NCBI RefSeq assembly: GCF_019823105.1
Contig: NZ_CP081958.1
Span: 1,116,001 to 1,180,000, forward strand
DNA from: Halobaculum magnesiiphilum
Lineage (GTDB): Archaea > Halobacteriota > Halobacteria > Halobacteriales > Haloferacaceae
Length of the DNA stretch: 64,000 bases
Direction: 5' to 3'
Shown here: positions 8,163 to 17,586 of the stretch, piece by piece
Numbering within the stretch: the first letter of the stretch is position 1
Layout: every line of letters begins with the position of its first letter
The notes under the pieces: generated by a model
Databases searched by the model: none
The model's input: only the letters and a program-made list of their open reading frames with translations
What the model was told of the DNA's origin: nothing
Translations under genes and position numbers: made by a program

Positions 8163-8834
8163 TCAGTCGTCGCCGGCGGGAGGGCTATCCCCGCCGCGGT
8201 CCCACTCGATCCGGAACACCTCGGCGTCCACGTCGGCAGACTCGCTCGTCTGGTGGTCGTACGTCCGGTCGAGCGTGAGCGTCGCGGCGAACGCGTCGGT
8301 CACCCCGCCGCCGGCGTCGCCGGCGAACGACTCGACGAACTCGCGGCTGCCGGCGTTGTGGACGGAGTAGGAGACGTCCGCGAGGTCGGCGACCGTCTCC
8401 AGGAACGCGCGGTCGGCGTGTTCGTTGCCGGTCTGCGCGCCGAACGGGGGGTTCATGATCACGGTGACGGGACCTTCGGCAGTCAGGCGGTCGCGCGCGA
8501 GCGGCGGCCGCGTCGCGTCCCCACACACCCAGTGAACCTCGGTTCGAGCGCCGACGCGTCGCTCGTTCTCGCGGGCGACCCCGAGAGCGCCGGCGTCGAG
8601 TTCGACGCCGACGACGCGGGCGGCGCCGCGGAGGGCGGCGCCGAGCGCGAACATCCCCGTGCCAGCGCCGAGATCGACGACGGTCCGTCCGGCTACGTCG
8701 CCCCGGAGGTCCGCGAGGTGGACGACGTGGGCGGCGACGTCCGCGGGCGTCGGATACTGTTCGAGGCTGGCGGTCGGGTCGGCGAAGCCGGCGACGACCG
8801 CCAGCTCGCCCTCCAGCGCGCGTCGGCTCGACAC
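8163..8834 (-). CDS. METTL5-like RNA/DNA adenine methyltransferase
   Basis: 223 aa class I SAM-dependent methyltransferase. Motif I is 'VVDLGAGTGMFALGA' and motif IV is 'NPPFG' (N-P-P-F), which marks N6-adenine-type methyltransferases acting on RNA or DNA. An N-terminal 'LEQYPTPADVAAHVV' helix before motif I matches the archaeal METTL5/COG2263 family; eukaryotic METTL5 modifies 18S rRNA, so an rRNA target is a reasonable inference. It follows the small gene at 8838-9272 with only 3 bp between, so they form one operon. Confidence 0.75.
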   Translation of the reverse strand: MSSRRALEGELAVVAGFADPTASLEQYPTPADVAAHVVHLADLRGDVAGRTVVDLGAGTGMFALGAALRGAARVVGVELDAGALGVARENERRVGARTEVHWVCGDATRPPLARDRLTAEGPVTVIMNPPFGAQTGNEHADRAFLETVADLADVSYSVHNAGSREFVESFAGDAGGGVTDAFAATLTLDRTYDHQTSESADVDAEVFRIEWDRGGDSPPAGDD

Positions 8835-8837
8835 GCC

Positions 8838-9272
8838 TCAGGCGCCGGCGTCGCCGTCGGTTCGGTCGGCGTCCGCGTCGACGCCGAGGCCGCCGTCGAC
8901 GGTGAGCGAGACGCCCTCGCGGTCGGCGCGCTCGGTCAGCGCGTCGAGCGCCGGGCGAACCTTCGCGGGGTCGGCGACCGCGCCGGGGTCGATGACCAGC
9001 TCCCCCGCGCCGAGGTGGCTCGCGGCGCGCAACAGCGAGCGAAGCCGGTCGGCCTCCCGCTGCGTCTCGATGGAACAGTCGGCTTCGAACTCCGCTTGCA
9101 CGCGTAGCCCCGCGGGAACGTACCCCTCGTCGGCCAGCGCCGCGCGGAGGTCGCGCAGGTCGCCGGGGGCAGTCGACGGCAGGGCGTCGGCGTCGATGGT
9201 GACCGGCTCGGCGTCGACCGGCTCGGCGGTCGCGACGGCCCGCCGGACGTGCGTGGACGACTGGGTGCTCAT
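8838..9272 (-). CDS. Conserved haloarchaeal hypothetical protein
   Basis: 144 aa, acidic, no membrane segment. The central part (about 35-130) alternates helices and strands ('LRDLRAALADEGYVPAGLRV', 'EADRLRSLLRAASHLGAGELVIDPG') suggestive of a small alpha/beta domain. It is not recognised. ATG 9272 is chosen over upstream codons because a TATA-like element lies at 9291-9300. It is the first gene of an operon with the METTL5-like methyltransferase and diverges from tfb. Confidence 0.6.
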   Translation of the reverse strand: MSTQSSTHVRRAVATAEPVDAEPVTIDADALPSTAPGDLRDLRAALADEGYVPAGLRVQAEFEADCSIETQREADRLRSLLRAASHLGAGELVIDPGAVADPAKVRPALDALTERADREGVSLTVDGGLGVDADADRTDGDAGA

Positions 9273-9290
9273 ACCCGATCCGTATATCCG

Positions 9291-9300
9291 GTAATACAAA
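9291..9300 (-). promoter_or_regulatory. TATA box of the 8838-9272 gene
   Basis: The complement reads TTTGTATTAC, centred about 24 bp upstream of ATG 9272, consistent with a leaderless transcript. Confidence 0.5.
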
Positions 9301-9468
9301 AGCGTTTGTGAATGCCCCATAGTTATCTCGCGAGGACGAACCAGCGGAACCCCGCCGTCGATCCGGGGGTGACATACCTATCGGTTCGTCAGACACCGCT
9401 GAAACGGACGATACGGCCGTTCACGGCGCGTCTTCGGGACGAATCTCCCGACCGAGCTGCCCCAAAAG

Positions 9469-9476
9469 TTTAAATA
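9469..9476 (+). promoter_or_regulatory. Strong TATA box of tfb
   Basis: TTTAAATA preceded by the purine-rich AAAAG, a near-consensus haloarchaeal BRE/TATA. The predicted start site (about 9497-9500) coincides with the ATG at 9501, so the message is leaderless. Confidence 0.7.
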
Positions 9477-9500
9477 GGAGCCGCGTCAGAAGACTTATTA

Positions 9501-10457
9501 ATGGAAGGTCCGAGCCGACAGCGACAGCGAGAGGCGGGCGAGTCGGAGAAACAGTCGGACGAGGAGCTCACGTGTCCCGAGTGCTCCAGCGACAACGTCG
9601 TGATGGACGCGGACCAGGGGGAGTTGGTCTGTGACGACTGCGGGCTCGTTCTCGACGAGCGCCAGATCGACCGCGGGCCGGAGTGGCGGGCGTTCAACCA
9701 CTCCGAGCGGCAGTCGAAGTCGCGGGTGGGCGCGCCCGTGACGGAGACGATGCACGACAAGGGGCTGACGACGACAATCGACTGGAAGGACAAGGACGCC
9801 TACGGTCGGAGCCTCTCCTCGGAGAAGCGGTCGCAGATGCACCGCCTGCGCAAGTGGCAGGAACGCATCCGTACCAAGGACGCCGGCGAGCGCAATCTCC
9901 AGTTCGCCCTTTCGGAGATCGACCGCATGGCGAGCGCGCTCGGGGTTCCGCGCTCGGTACGCGAGGTCGCCTCCGTCATCTATCGCCGCGCGCTCAAGGA
10001 GGACCTCATCCGCGGTCGCTCCATCGAGGGCGTCGCCACGGCGGCGCTGTACGCCGCCTGCCGGCAGGAGGGCATCCCGCGGTCGCTCGACGAGGTCGCG
10101 GAGGTCTCGCGGGTCGAACAGAAGGAGATCGGCCGGACCTATCGCTACATCTCCCAGGAGCTCGGCCTCGAACTGAAGCCGGTGGACCCGAAACAGTTCG
10201 TCCCGCGGTTCGCCTCCGCGCTCGGCCTCAGCGAGGAGACGCAGGCGAAGGCGACCGAGATCATCGACGTGTCCGCCGAGCAGGGCCTGCTCTCGGGGAA
10301 GTCGCCGACGGGATTCGCCGCCGCCGCCATCTACGCGGCCTCCCTGCTGTGTAACGAGAAGAAAACCCAGCGCGAGGTCGCCGACGTGGCACAGGTCACC
10401 GAGGTCACCATCCGCAACCGGTATCAGGAACAGATCGAGGCGATGGGCTTCCGCTGA
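9501..10457 (+). CDS. tfb: Transcription initiation factor TFB (TFIIB homologue)
   Basis: 318 aa. The N-terminal zinc ribbon uses C25, C28, C44 and C47. A B-finger/linker region (about 60-115, '[13 protein letters not shown]...SRVGAP') is followed by two cyclin-like repeats: one around '[18 protein letters not shown]' and the other around '[14 protein letters not shown]', each ending in the '[15 protein letters not shown]' / '[15 protein letters not shown]' helix. The C-terminal '[12 protein letters not shown]' helix-turn-helix reads the BRE. It recruits RNA polymerase with TBP. Haloarchaea carry several tfb genes; which paralogue this is cannot be told. Confidence 0.95.
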   Translation: MEGPSRQRQREAGESEKQSDEELTCPECSSDNVVMDADQGELVCDDCGLVLDERQIDRGPEWRAFNHSERQSKSRVGAPVTETMHDKGLTTTIDWKDKDAYGRSLSSEKRSQMHRLRKWQERIRTKDAGERNLQFALSEIDRMASALGVPRSVREVASVIYRRALKEDLIRGRSIEGVATAALYAACRQEGIPRSLDEVAEVSRVEQKEIGRTYRYISQELGLELKPVDPKQFVPRFASALGLSEETQAKATEIIDVSAEQGLLSGKSPTGFAAAAIYAASLLCNEKKTQREVADVAQVTEVTIRNRYQEQIEAMGFR

Positions 10458-10510
10458 CGGACGGCGAGGACCGACGAGACCGACGACACCGACCCGACGA
10501 CGCCCCGCGA

Positions 10511-10520
10511 ACCTTTTTCT
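10511..10520 (+). terminator. U-tract after tfb
   Basis: A five-T run (10514-10518) in a GC-rich context, about 55 bp past the tfb stop. Archaeal termination commonly uses such T-tracts; there is no convincing hairpin. Confidence 0.35.
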
Positions 10521-10715
10521 GCAATAGCGGGACCACGCCCGCCGTGACCTGAGTATCGCCGCGCGACGGTCAGCGAACGCGAGGTCGACGAATCGGAGGC
10601 CTCGATGCGAACGGCGCAGCCGTGAGCGAGTGCGGTCATCCGTCGCGTGTACTGAACGCCGAACCGGATCCCCGTTCGGCGGCGACCGCCCGTCAGCCAC
10701 TACCGAGCGTCCCGC

Positions 10716-12380
10716 TCACTGTTCGACGAACACGACGACCTGCCGGTCCCACAGCCCCAGCCGGAGGTCGTACTGGCGATAGCCGTCGCCGAGGTTCGTG
10801 TTCACCGCGACGCGGCGGTCGGGCGTAGTGACCACCACCGGCGGCGCGTCGGACCCGAACTCGGCGGCCGTCCGGACGCTCGTCGTCTCGGCGTCCATGC
10901 GCTCGAAGTACCACTGGAGCGGGAGCCGCGCCCCCCACGCGTCGCGGTCGCCGGCGGCGACCGGCGGGAGCGCGTACTCCTGCTCGGTATCCAGTCGGTC
11001 GCCGACGTACGCCACGTCCGCGCCCGCCGAGCCGTCGCTCTCGTCGATAGCGGCCTCGGCGGCCGCGAGCATCGGGTCGATGTCGTCCGACGGCTGGGCG
11101 AACTGCGCGAACTCGGACCCCGGCTCGGAGTCGGCGTAGACGCCGGCTGCCGTCGCGCCGTAGCCGACGAGCCCCGTCGAGACGACGAGGAGCACGGCGA
11201 CGAGCCACGCGGGGTCGCTCGCCGTCGCCCGCGAGCGGAGGCCGCGGGCGACCCACGCGAGGCCGACGGCGCCGGGAAGCGCGAGCAGCGGGACGACGTG
11301 GACCGCCGTCCACGGCTCGACGCCCATCGAGGCGATCGGGAACGCGAGCAGCCCGAACCCGGCGGCGTACGCGCCGAAGGCGACGACGCCTCGGGTGCCC
11401 GAACTGTAGCGGTCCCGGAGAAACCCGACGAGCCCGAACGCCAGCGCCGGCCACGCAGTGACGACGAGGGTTCGGGCGTAACCGGCGACGGCCGGGAGGA
11501 AGGAGTTGCCGTCCGCGGGCGGCGTCAAGCGCGCGGTGAACCGCAGCGCGACGAACCGCTCGGGCGCCTCGACGAACGCGAACGACACCGCCGCCGGCAA
11601 CGTCGCGGGGTTCCACAGCCCGGGCTCGATTCCGCCCCCGCGCGGGGCGAACACCAACAGCGCCGCCCCGAGGAACACGAACAGCGCCCGGGCGAGCGTC
11701 GTCGACTCGGCGCGGAGCCACGCGACGCCGGCCGAGAGGCGCGCGTGCGCCGCCGCCGGGACACCTACGACACGCGCCTCGTCGAGGACGAGCGCGCCAG
11801 CGACGAGCCACAGCGGGAGGTACACGACGGCGAACCCCGAGGAGCCGAGCGTGAGCGCGAGCGCCGCCGCCGCGAGGTAGATCGGCCAGCGTGCGCCCGT
11901 GGTTCGGTGGCGGACGACGCCGCCGACGACCAGCAGGCCGAACGCGGCCGCGAGCACGTCGCCGCGGAGGAATCGAGAGTAGTAGACGAGCAGCGGCGAC
12001 CCCGCCAAAAGCGCCGACAGCGCGACCGTCTCGTCGTCGCGCAGCGGGCCGCGAAACAGCAGCGCGGCCGCGGGGAGCAGCCCCCCGACGAGCGCGACCG
12101 CCGAGCGGGCGGCCGCATCGGAGGTCCCGAGGAGGTTGATCCCCCACCGCGTCGCGAGGTACACGACCGGACCGCCCGCCGCCGGGCGGTACGAGTAGAC
12201 GCCGGTGTCGAGATAGCGGAGCGTCCAGTAGCCGACCCGTCCCTCCCCCCAGTGGAACGGACGGGCGCCGAGGAACGCGAAGCGGGCGACGAGCGCGAGC
12301 GCGACGACGGCCGCGACCGCGAGGACGGTTCGGTCGAGTCCCGCGGGCCGCGTCGCGCCGGTACCGTCGCCGTCGGACAT
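10716..12380 (-). CDS. Agl23-like (TIGR03663) integral membrane glycosyltransferase-fold protein
   Basis: 554 aa with about 10-12 membrane helices. The N-terminal loop after helix 1 carries 'LGARPFHWGEGRVGYWTLRYLDTGVYSYRP', where family members usually have D-E for G-E; such an acidic pair is the metal/catalytic motif of GT39/GT83-type polyprenyl-phosphate-sugar transferases. A C-terminal soluble portion (about 410-554) is acidic and exported. Members of this family are annotated as flippase-associated Agl23 proteins of the S-layer N-glycosylation system. The W-G-E (rather than W-D-E) variant is worth noting. No other agl genes are nearby. Confidence 0.68.
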   Translation of the reverse strand: MSDGDGTGATRPAGLDRTVLAVAAVVALALVARFAFLGARPFHWGEGRVGYWTLRYLDTGVYSYRPAAGGPVVYLATRWGINLLGTSDAAARSAVALVGGLLPAAALLFRGPLRDDETVALSALLAGSPLLVYYSRFLRGDVLAAAFGLLVVGGVVRHRTTGARWPIYLAAAALALTLGSSGFAVVYLPLWLVAGALVLDEARVVGVPAAAHARLSAGVAWLRAESTTLARALFVFLGAALLVFAPRGGGIEPGLWNPATLPAAVSFAFVEAPERFVALRFTARLTPPADGNSFLPAVAGYARTLVVTAWPALAFGLVGFLRDRYSSGTRGVVAFGAYAAGFGLLAFPIASMGVEPWTAVHVVPLLALPGAVGLAWVARGLRSRATASDPAWLVAVLLVVSTGLVGYGATAAGVYADSEPGSEFAQFAQPSDDIDPMLAAAEAAIDESDGSAGADVAYVGDRLDTEQEYALPPVAAGDRDAWGARLPLQWYFERMDAETTSVRTAAEFGSDAPPVVVTTPDRRVAVNTNLGDGYRQYDLRLGLWDRQVVVFVEQ

Positions 12381-12572
12381 ACCCGGCCGTGTCCCCGCCG
12401 CGGTAGTATGTCTTCGGGTTTCGCCCGATCCGACCCCCGCATCGACTCATCGGCGCCGGGGGACGGGACGACGGTCGCGACGAGTCGCAGTCGTGAGACG
12501 GAGACGATCGCTATGAGGCGACGGTCGCCACGAGGCGACACGCTCATTCCGCCCGGTCGCCGACGGACGGGT

Positions 12573-12881
12573 ATGTCGCTGGTCGCATCCCTGCCGGGCC
12601 GTCCGCTCACGGACGGCGAGGTCGCCTCGCTGAACCGCGCCGACTCGGTCGAGCTCGCCGTCGCCGTCGAGAGCGACACCGACTCCGAGGCCGCCGACGC
12701 CAACGCGGCCGCCGACGGCGCCGAGGGACTGCTCCTCGCGACCGACGCGTGGGTGAAGGGGCTCGACTTCCTCGGGGGCGCCTGGGAGGTGGTCGAATCG
12801 GTCGAGATCGAGGACGAAGCCGACCGGTACGAGGCGCTGCGGGCGTGTGAGGACGCCGTTCGCGCGAACCGGGCGGAGTGA
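12573..12881 (+). CDS. Small acidic haloarchaeal hypothetical protein
   Basis: 102 aa. Codon use and acidity match neighbouring genes. The second half ('GLLLATDAWVKGLDFLGGAWEVVESVEIEDEADRYEALRACEDAVR' spans about 51-98) looks like a small alpha/beta fold ending in an amphipathic helix. It is not recognised. The start ATG is followed by hydrophobic 'SLVASLPGRPLTDGEV', which is too short for a signal peptide. Diverges from the Agl23-like gene. Confidence 0.6.
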   Translation: MSLVASLPGRPLTDGEVASLNRADSVELAVAVESDTDSEAADANAAADGAEGLLLATDAWVKGLDFLGGAWEVVESVEIEDEADRYEALRACEDAVRANRAE

Positions 12882-12988
12882 ACCGGCGACACGAGCCGTC
12901 GATAGCGTCCGTCTGCAGGACGCCGATCGGTGAGGACCGACCGAAACCGGCCGCCGACTTTTTCGACTGGCGCTCGTAGGTGCGCTCG

Positions 12989-13435
12989 ATGTACGACGAC
13001 ATCCTGGTGCCGACGGACGGAAGCCCGGCGGCCGACGCGGCCGTGGAGCACGCGGTGACGCTGGCGGACCGCTTCGACGCGACTGTACACGCGCTGTACG
13101 TCGTCGACGCGACCGCCTACTCGGCCATCGAGGCCGGAACCGACGTGGTCGCCGAGGCGCTCGAAACCGAGGGCGAGGACGCCGTCGCCCGGATCGCGGA
13201 AGCGGCCGACGACGCCGACCTGCCCGTGATCGAGTCTGTCATCTCCGGGACGGCCTACCGCTCGATCCTCGAGTACGCCGACGAGCACGGTATCGACATG
13301 ATCGTGATGGGCACCCACGGACGCCGCGGACTCGACCGCTACCTCCTCGGGTCGGTCACCGAGCGCGTCGTTCGCTCGGCGAACCAGCCCGTGCTCACGG
13401 TCCGACACGAGGGGGACGACGCGGACGCCGAGTGA
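12989..13435 (+). CDS. Universal stress protein (single UspA domain)
   Basis: 148 aa. Typical Usp fold: 'YDDILVPTDGS' first strand and loop, 'VHALYVVDA' second strand, and the ATP-binding signature G-T-H-G-R-R-G-(9)-G-S-V-T near the C-terminus ('GTHGRRGLDRYLLGSVTERV'). The intact signature suggests the ATP-binding class. ATG 12989 is preferred over GTG 12980. A T-rich TATA-like element (about 12956-12962) lies upstream. Other Usp domains are at 60272-61261 and in the tail of the APC transporter at 56795-58978. Confidence 0.85.
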   Translation: MYDDILVPTDGSPAADAAVEHAVTLADRFDATVHALYVVDATAYSAIEAGTDVVAEALETEGEDAVARIAEAADDADLPVIESVISGTAYRSILEYADEHGIDMIVMGTHGRRGLDRYLLGSVTERVVRSANQPVLTVRHEGDDADAE

Positions 13436-13524
13436 CGACTCGACGGAGGGAGGTCGGCGCGTTCGACCGCCCTCGACGATTCCGCAAGACTCGGGTTTAA
13501 GCCGGACGGCGCGGACACCCGAGT

Positions 13525-14805
13525 ATGAGCCAGACTGTCGCTCACGACGAGCTGTCGGCGTTCCGCCGCGACCTCCATCGCCACCCGGAACCGGCGTGGT
13601 GCGAGTTCTACACCACCGCCCGGATCGTCGACGAGCTGGAATCCCGGGACCTCACCGCGGTTCACTACGGTCCCGAGATCCTCGGCGCCGAGCGGATGAA
13701 CGTCCCCGACGACGACGAGCTCGCCGAGTGGTTCGAGCGCGCCCGCGAGGCCGGCGCCCGCGAGGACGTGCTCGCCGAGATCGAGGGCGGCTACACCGGC
13801 GCCGTCGCGGTGCTCGAACGCGGCGAGGGGCCGGTGATCGGCGTCCGCGTCGACATCGACGCCCTCCCGATCCTCGAATCGGAGGACGGCGAGCACGCGC
13901 CCGCCGGCGAGGGGTTCCGCTCGGAGCACGAGGGCTACATGCACGCCTGCGGCCACGACGCGCACGCGACGTTCGGCCTCGGCCTCATCGACGAGATCCT
14001 CGATTCGGAGTTCGAGGGCACGCTGAAGGTGTTCTTCCAGCCCGGCGAGGAGCAGATCGTCGGCGGCGAGCCGATGGCCGAGTCGGACCTCATCGACGAC
14101 GTGGAGTACTTCCTCGCCGCGCACGTCGGACTCGACCACCCGACGGGCGAGGTGATCTGCGGCATCGACGGCTTCCTCGCCGTCTCGCACTTCCTCGCCG
14201 AGTTCGAGGGCGAACCGTCCCACGCTGGGGGGCACCCCGAGCAGGGCAAGAACACGGTACAGGCGGCCGCGGCGGCCATCCAGAACCTCTACGGCATCCC
14301 CCGCCACGCCGACGGGCCGACCCGGGTGAACGCCGGGATCGTCGGCGGCGGGACGGCGACGAACATCATCCCGGAGGAGTGCTTCGTCGAGGGCGAGGTC
14401 CGGGGCGGCACGACCGAGCTAATGGAGTACATGGACGGAAAGGCGGAGACAGTGATCGAGTCGGCCACCGACATGCACGAGGTCGACGTGGACATCGAGC
14501 AGCTCGGGCGCGCCCCCTCGGCGACGAGCGATCAGGAGCTGATCGACGCCATCGCGCCCGTCGCGGGCGACGTGGAGGGGGTGACGAACGTGATCGAGCG
14601 CGACGAACTCGGTGGCAGCGAGGACGCGACCTACATGATGCAGGCGGTCCAGGACAACGGCGGCTACGCCAGCTACGTCGGCGTCGGCACCAGCCACCCC
14701 GGCGGCCACCACACGAGCACCTTCGACGTGGAGGAGGAGTCGTTGGACATCGGCGTCGACTTCCTCACCGCGGCGGTGCTGGCGATCGCCGAGACACGTC
14801 CCTGA
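13525..14805 (+). CDS. M20 amidohydrolase, AbgA-like (p-aminobenzoyl-glutamate hydrolase subunit A type)
   Basis: 426 aa zinc-type M20D peptidase. Metal-site motifs: 'HACGHDAHATFG' (Cys and His ligands), 'FQPGEEQ' (catalytic/ligand Glu), 'AAHVGLDHPTG', and a C-terminal 'SHPGGHHTSTFD' His. An insertion after the first domain ('GPEILGAERMNVPDDDELAEWFERAREAGA', about 50-80) has a direct counterpart in E. coli AbgA and sets it apart from IAA-amino-acid hydrolases. AbgA acts with AbgB to cleave the folate breakdown product; no AbgB is adjacent here, so the substrate remains open. TATA-like GTTTAAG at about 13495-13501. Confidence 0.78.
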   Translation: MSQTVAHDELSAFRRDLHRHPEPAWCEFYTTARIVDELESRDLTAVHYGPEILGAERMNVPDDDELAEWFERAREAGAREDVLAEIEGGYTGAVAVLERGEGPVIGVRVDIDALPILESEDGEHAPAGEGFRSEHEGYMHACGHDAHATFGLGLIDEILDSEFEGTLKVFFQPGEEQIVGGEPMAESDLIDDVEYFLAAHVGLDHPTGEVICGIDGFLAVSHFLAEFEGEPSHAGGHPEQGKNTVQAAAAAIQNLYGIPRHADGPTRVNAGIVGGGTATNIIPEECFVEGEVRGGTTELMEYMDGKAETVIESATDMHEVDVDIEQLGRAPSATSDQELIDAIAPVAGDVEGVTNVIERDELGGSEDATYMMQAVQDNGGYASYVGVGTSHPGGHHTSTFDVEEESLDIGVDFLTAAVLAIAETRP

Positions 14806-14862
14806 GGTCAACATCCCCAGTCTCGCCGCCGGTCGGCGAATCGTACTCCCCGACTCCCCGCC

Positions 14863-16014
14863 TCAGGCGACCGTCCCGATGAGGTAATCGAACGCCATAC
14901 TCGTCACGTACGGCAACACCAGCGCGAACAGCACCTCCTGCAGCATCCCGGTGTTCAACGGCAGCTCGCTCGTTCGCTCGATCTGGTCCATCCGGAGACG
15001 CTCGTACAGGTACCGGCTCGTCTCCTCGGGGGAGGCTGGCTCCGCGTAGGGGAACCGGTCGGCTGTGTCGCCGATGTCTGCCGTTCGCTGCGCGAGCACG
15101 TCGATCTTGTGTTCCTTCGCGGCCCCGATGTACCCGCGGAGCCACAGCATCGGGCCGAAGAACAGCGCGACGCCGAACGCGAGCCCGGCGAGGATGAACG
15201 TCGAGGAGAACAGCGACGTGGGGTCCGCCCCGATGGCCACCGTCTGGAAGGTGGTGAACAGCGCGAGGAGCACGAAGTACGTGACAGCGATCGATTTGAA
15301 CAGCCGTCCCACCGCCTCCAGTCCGCCGGCCCCGTGCGGATCCGAGAAGTCGATCAGCCCCCCGCGACGGATCTTCAGCGGCAGTATCACGAGCGCGCCG
15401 ACGATCAGTCCGAGCAGCTCGCCGCCGATCGGGTACAGCGCCAGCGGGATGATCACGTAGAACCGGACCGCCGCGACGGCCGGGCCGGTGAGTTCGACGA
15501 CGGGGCCGATCAGGCTCTCCGGGTTCGTGAGCAACTGTGTCGCGTACAGGGCCCAGCCGACGAGGACGATCCCGAGGATCACGCGGGCGGGAACGATCGA
15601 CTCGATCTCCACAGTCTCCTTCGAATCCCCCGAATCGGGGATCCCCAGCGCGGTCGTCAGCCGGCGTGAAACCGATCCCTCGGGATCGAAGTCCGTGAGG
15701 TCCGGATCGACGGCGTCCGGGAGATCCGCCGTGGCGCGGGCGTACCGCCCCTTCAGTCGGCGCATGACCCAGACGACCCCGAGCCACGCGGGGATCTGGA
15801 ACACCTCCCCGGGGTTCACAGCCATCGACAGCGTCCCCGTGCGCGTCCACCCGACGACCGAGAGGAGCGGGATGTGTATCCCGACGACGGCGGCGACGAG
15901 CAGATACGGGGCGCCGGTCTCCCAGCCGACCGCGCGGGCGAGTCGAGTGAACCCAAGTCGCCGGGCCGCGCGTTCGATCCACAGATCGCGAACCGAGGGG
16001 TCCGTACCGGGCAT
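14863..16014 (-). CDS. Conserved haloarchaeal multi-pass membrane protein
   Basis: 383 aa with about six hydrophobic helices: pairs near residues 40-95, helices near 140-165 and 180-230, and a pair near 245-300. A soluble loop with acidic residues separates the first helices from the rest, and the C-terminal third is largely soluble before a last hydrophobic stretch. No catalytic motif is seen and the family is not recognised. ATG 16014 fits a TATA-like TTATTGTTAA (complement, about 16041-16050). It is convergent with the amidohydrolase. Confidence 0.65.
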   Translation of the reverse strand: MPGTDPSVRDLWIERAARRLGFTRLARAVGWETGAPYLLVAAVVGIHIPLLSVVGWTRTGTLSMAVNPGEVFQIPAWLGVVWVMRRLKGRYARATADLPDAVDPDLTDFDPEGSVSRRLTTALGIPDSGDSKETVEIESIVPARVILGIVLVGWALYATQLLTNPESLIGPVVELTGPAVAAVRFYVIIPLALYPIGGELLGLIVGALVILPLKIRRGGLIDFSDPHGAGGLEAVGRLFKSIAVTYFVLLALFTTFQTVAIGADPTSLFSSTFILAGLAFGVALFFGPMLWLRGYIGAAKEHKIDVLAQRTADIGDTADRFPYAEPASPEETSRYLYERLRMDQIERTSELPLNTGMLQEVLFALVLPYVTSMAFDYLIGTVA

Positions 16015-16172
16015 GCATGTTGCCACGAAATGGAGACAAGTTAACAATAACTGTTAGCGCCGTCTCCGTCACACGGCCGACCCTCGCGCCACCCGCGCGC
16101 GTCGCCATCGGGAGGGGCGTCGCGTACGCTGAAGGCGAACGGGAAGAGAACGGGGAGTCGTTCGAGCGCGGG

Positions 16173-17543
16173 CTAGTACTTCGGGTCCGCGCCGGTCACG
16201 TCGTACACCTGCTCCATCAGGCGGTCGCGCTCGTCGCGCCACGCCTCGAACGCGCCCGGGCGGGAGGGGTAGCGGCCGTAGTGGTCCATCAGGTCGTCGG
16301 CGACGCGCTTCGTCTTGTAGAAGTCCCAGATCTGGCCCCAGTGGCCGTAGCTGTCCTTGATCACTTCGAGCACGAGCCGTGGCTTCACCGACGCGCTCCC
16401 CTCGTACAGCGCCTCCGCGAGGCTCTCCCCCGGCAGCGACGCGAGCAGGCCCATCAGCTCGTCCACGTCGACGGCCGTCGAGAGGATATTGTACACGTCG
16501 AGGGCCGCGTAGCGCCCGCCGAAGTGGCTCATGACGCGCTCGTTGTAGTGCCACAGCGACTCCTCGCTCACGTCGCCGGCGTCGATCGCCTCGACCGCTT
16601 GCTCGGCGGCGTATTTCCCGGCGTAGGCGGCGCCGGCGATGCCGCCGCCGGTGGTGGGGTTGACGTGGCCGGCGGCGTCGCCGACGGCGATGAACCCGTC
16701 CGCGACGGCCGAGTCGTACGGGCGCCGGGTGGGGAGCGCGGCGCCGAGCTTGTCGGTCACCTCGGCGCCCTCGAACTCGGGGCGGTGCTGGAGGTCGCGC
16801 TTGAGGTCGTCGACGAGCTTCATGGGCTCCTCGGTCATCTGGAAGCCGAGGCCGGCGTTGATCTCGGTGTCCGTGCGTGGGAAGTACCAGAGGTAGCCCG
16901 CGGCGCGTTCGGTCGGCTTGAACACGAGCGCGTCGTCCCACTCGACGGGCTCGGGCACCTCGACGATCTCGCGGTACGCCGAGCAGAACTGCGAGAACGA
17001 GACGTTCGTGTCGAACGTCGCGTCCGCCAGATCCGCCTTGTCCTGGAGGATGGACAGCGACCCCGCGGCGTCGATGGTCACGTCGGCGTCGTACTCGACG
17101 ACCTCCCCCTTCCGTTTCGCGCGCACGCCCGTCACGCGGCCTGAGTCGGTCTGGGTCACGTCCTGGACGACGGTGTCGTAGTGGAACTCGACGCCGCGGC
17201 GCTCGGCGCCCGCGATGATGTTCCGGCCGTACTCCCAGCGGTCGATGACCGCGAGTTCGCCGGGGATCGGGATCTCTAGCACCGTGTCGTGACTCGGGAT
17301 CTCGAAGCGGCCGTGGTCCACGTCGGTGTTGGTGAACGCCGAGTCGATCTCGGATTTCGGGATCGACTCGGGGAACTTGTCGGCGCCCTTCAGCGCGTCG
17401 CCGCAGGCGATGTGGCCCGCCTCCTCCTCGTCCTTCCGCTCGACGATGACGACGTCGAGGCCCGCGTCGGCGGCCGTCGCGGCGGCGTAACAGCCCGCCG
17501 TGCCCGCGCCGACGACGACGATGTCGGGCTCGTGTGTGGTCAT
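16173..17543 (-). CDS. Geranylgeranyl reductase (digeranylgeranylglycerophospholipid reductase)
   Basis: 456 aa flavoprotein. The N-terminal FAD Rossmann motif is 'VVVGAGTAGCYAA', the GG-doublet/'GHIACGDALKG' motif follows, and the second FAD contact is 'GFIAVGDAAGHVNPTTGGGIAGA' near residues 285-307. This family reduces the double bonds of geranylgeranyl chains in archaeol-type lipids or of isoprenoid quinone side chains. It is probably membrane-associated through its C-terminal helical region. A T-rich TATA-like element lies about 25 bp upstream (complement GGCTTTTTC near 17563-17571). The repeat block beginning at 17587 lies directly upstream. Confidence 0.85.
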   Translation of the reverse strand: MTTHEPDIVVVGAGTAGCYAAATAADAGLDVVIVERKDEEEAGHIACGDALKGADKFPESIPKSEIDSAFTNTDVDHGRFEIPSHDTVLEIPIPGELAVIDRWEYGRNIIAGAERRGVEFHYDTVVQDVTQTDSGRVTGVRAKRKGEVVEYDADVTIDAAGSLSILQDKADLADATFDTNVSFSQFCSAYREIVEVPEPVEWDDALVFKPTERAAGYLWYFPRTDTEINAGLGFQMTEEPMKLVDDLKRDLQHRPEFEGAEVTDKLGAALPTRRPYDSAVADGFIAVGDAAGHVNPTTGGGIAGAAYAGKYAAEQAVEAIDAGDVSEESLWHYNERVMSHFGGRYAALDVYNILSTAVDVDELMGLLASLPGESLAEALYEGSASVKPRLVLEVIKDSYGHWGQIWDFYKTKRVADDLMDHYGRYPSRPGAFEAWRDERDRLMEQVYDVTGADPKY

Positions 17544-17586
17544 TGTCGCACCTCGTTCGTGAGTCGTGAAAAAGCCAGTCGTTCCA

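Noticed and set aside
13339-14307. Antisense frame (322 codons) opposite the amidohydrolase
   Set aside because: Shadow of a gene with intact catalytic motifs.
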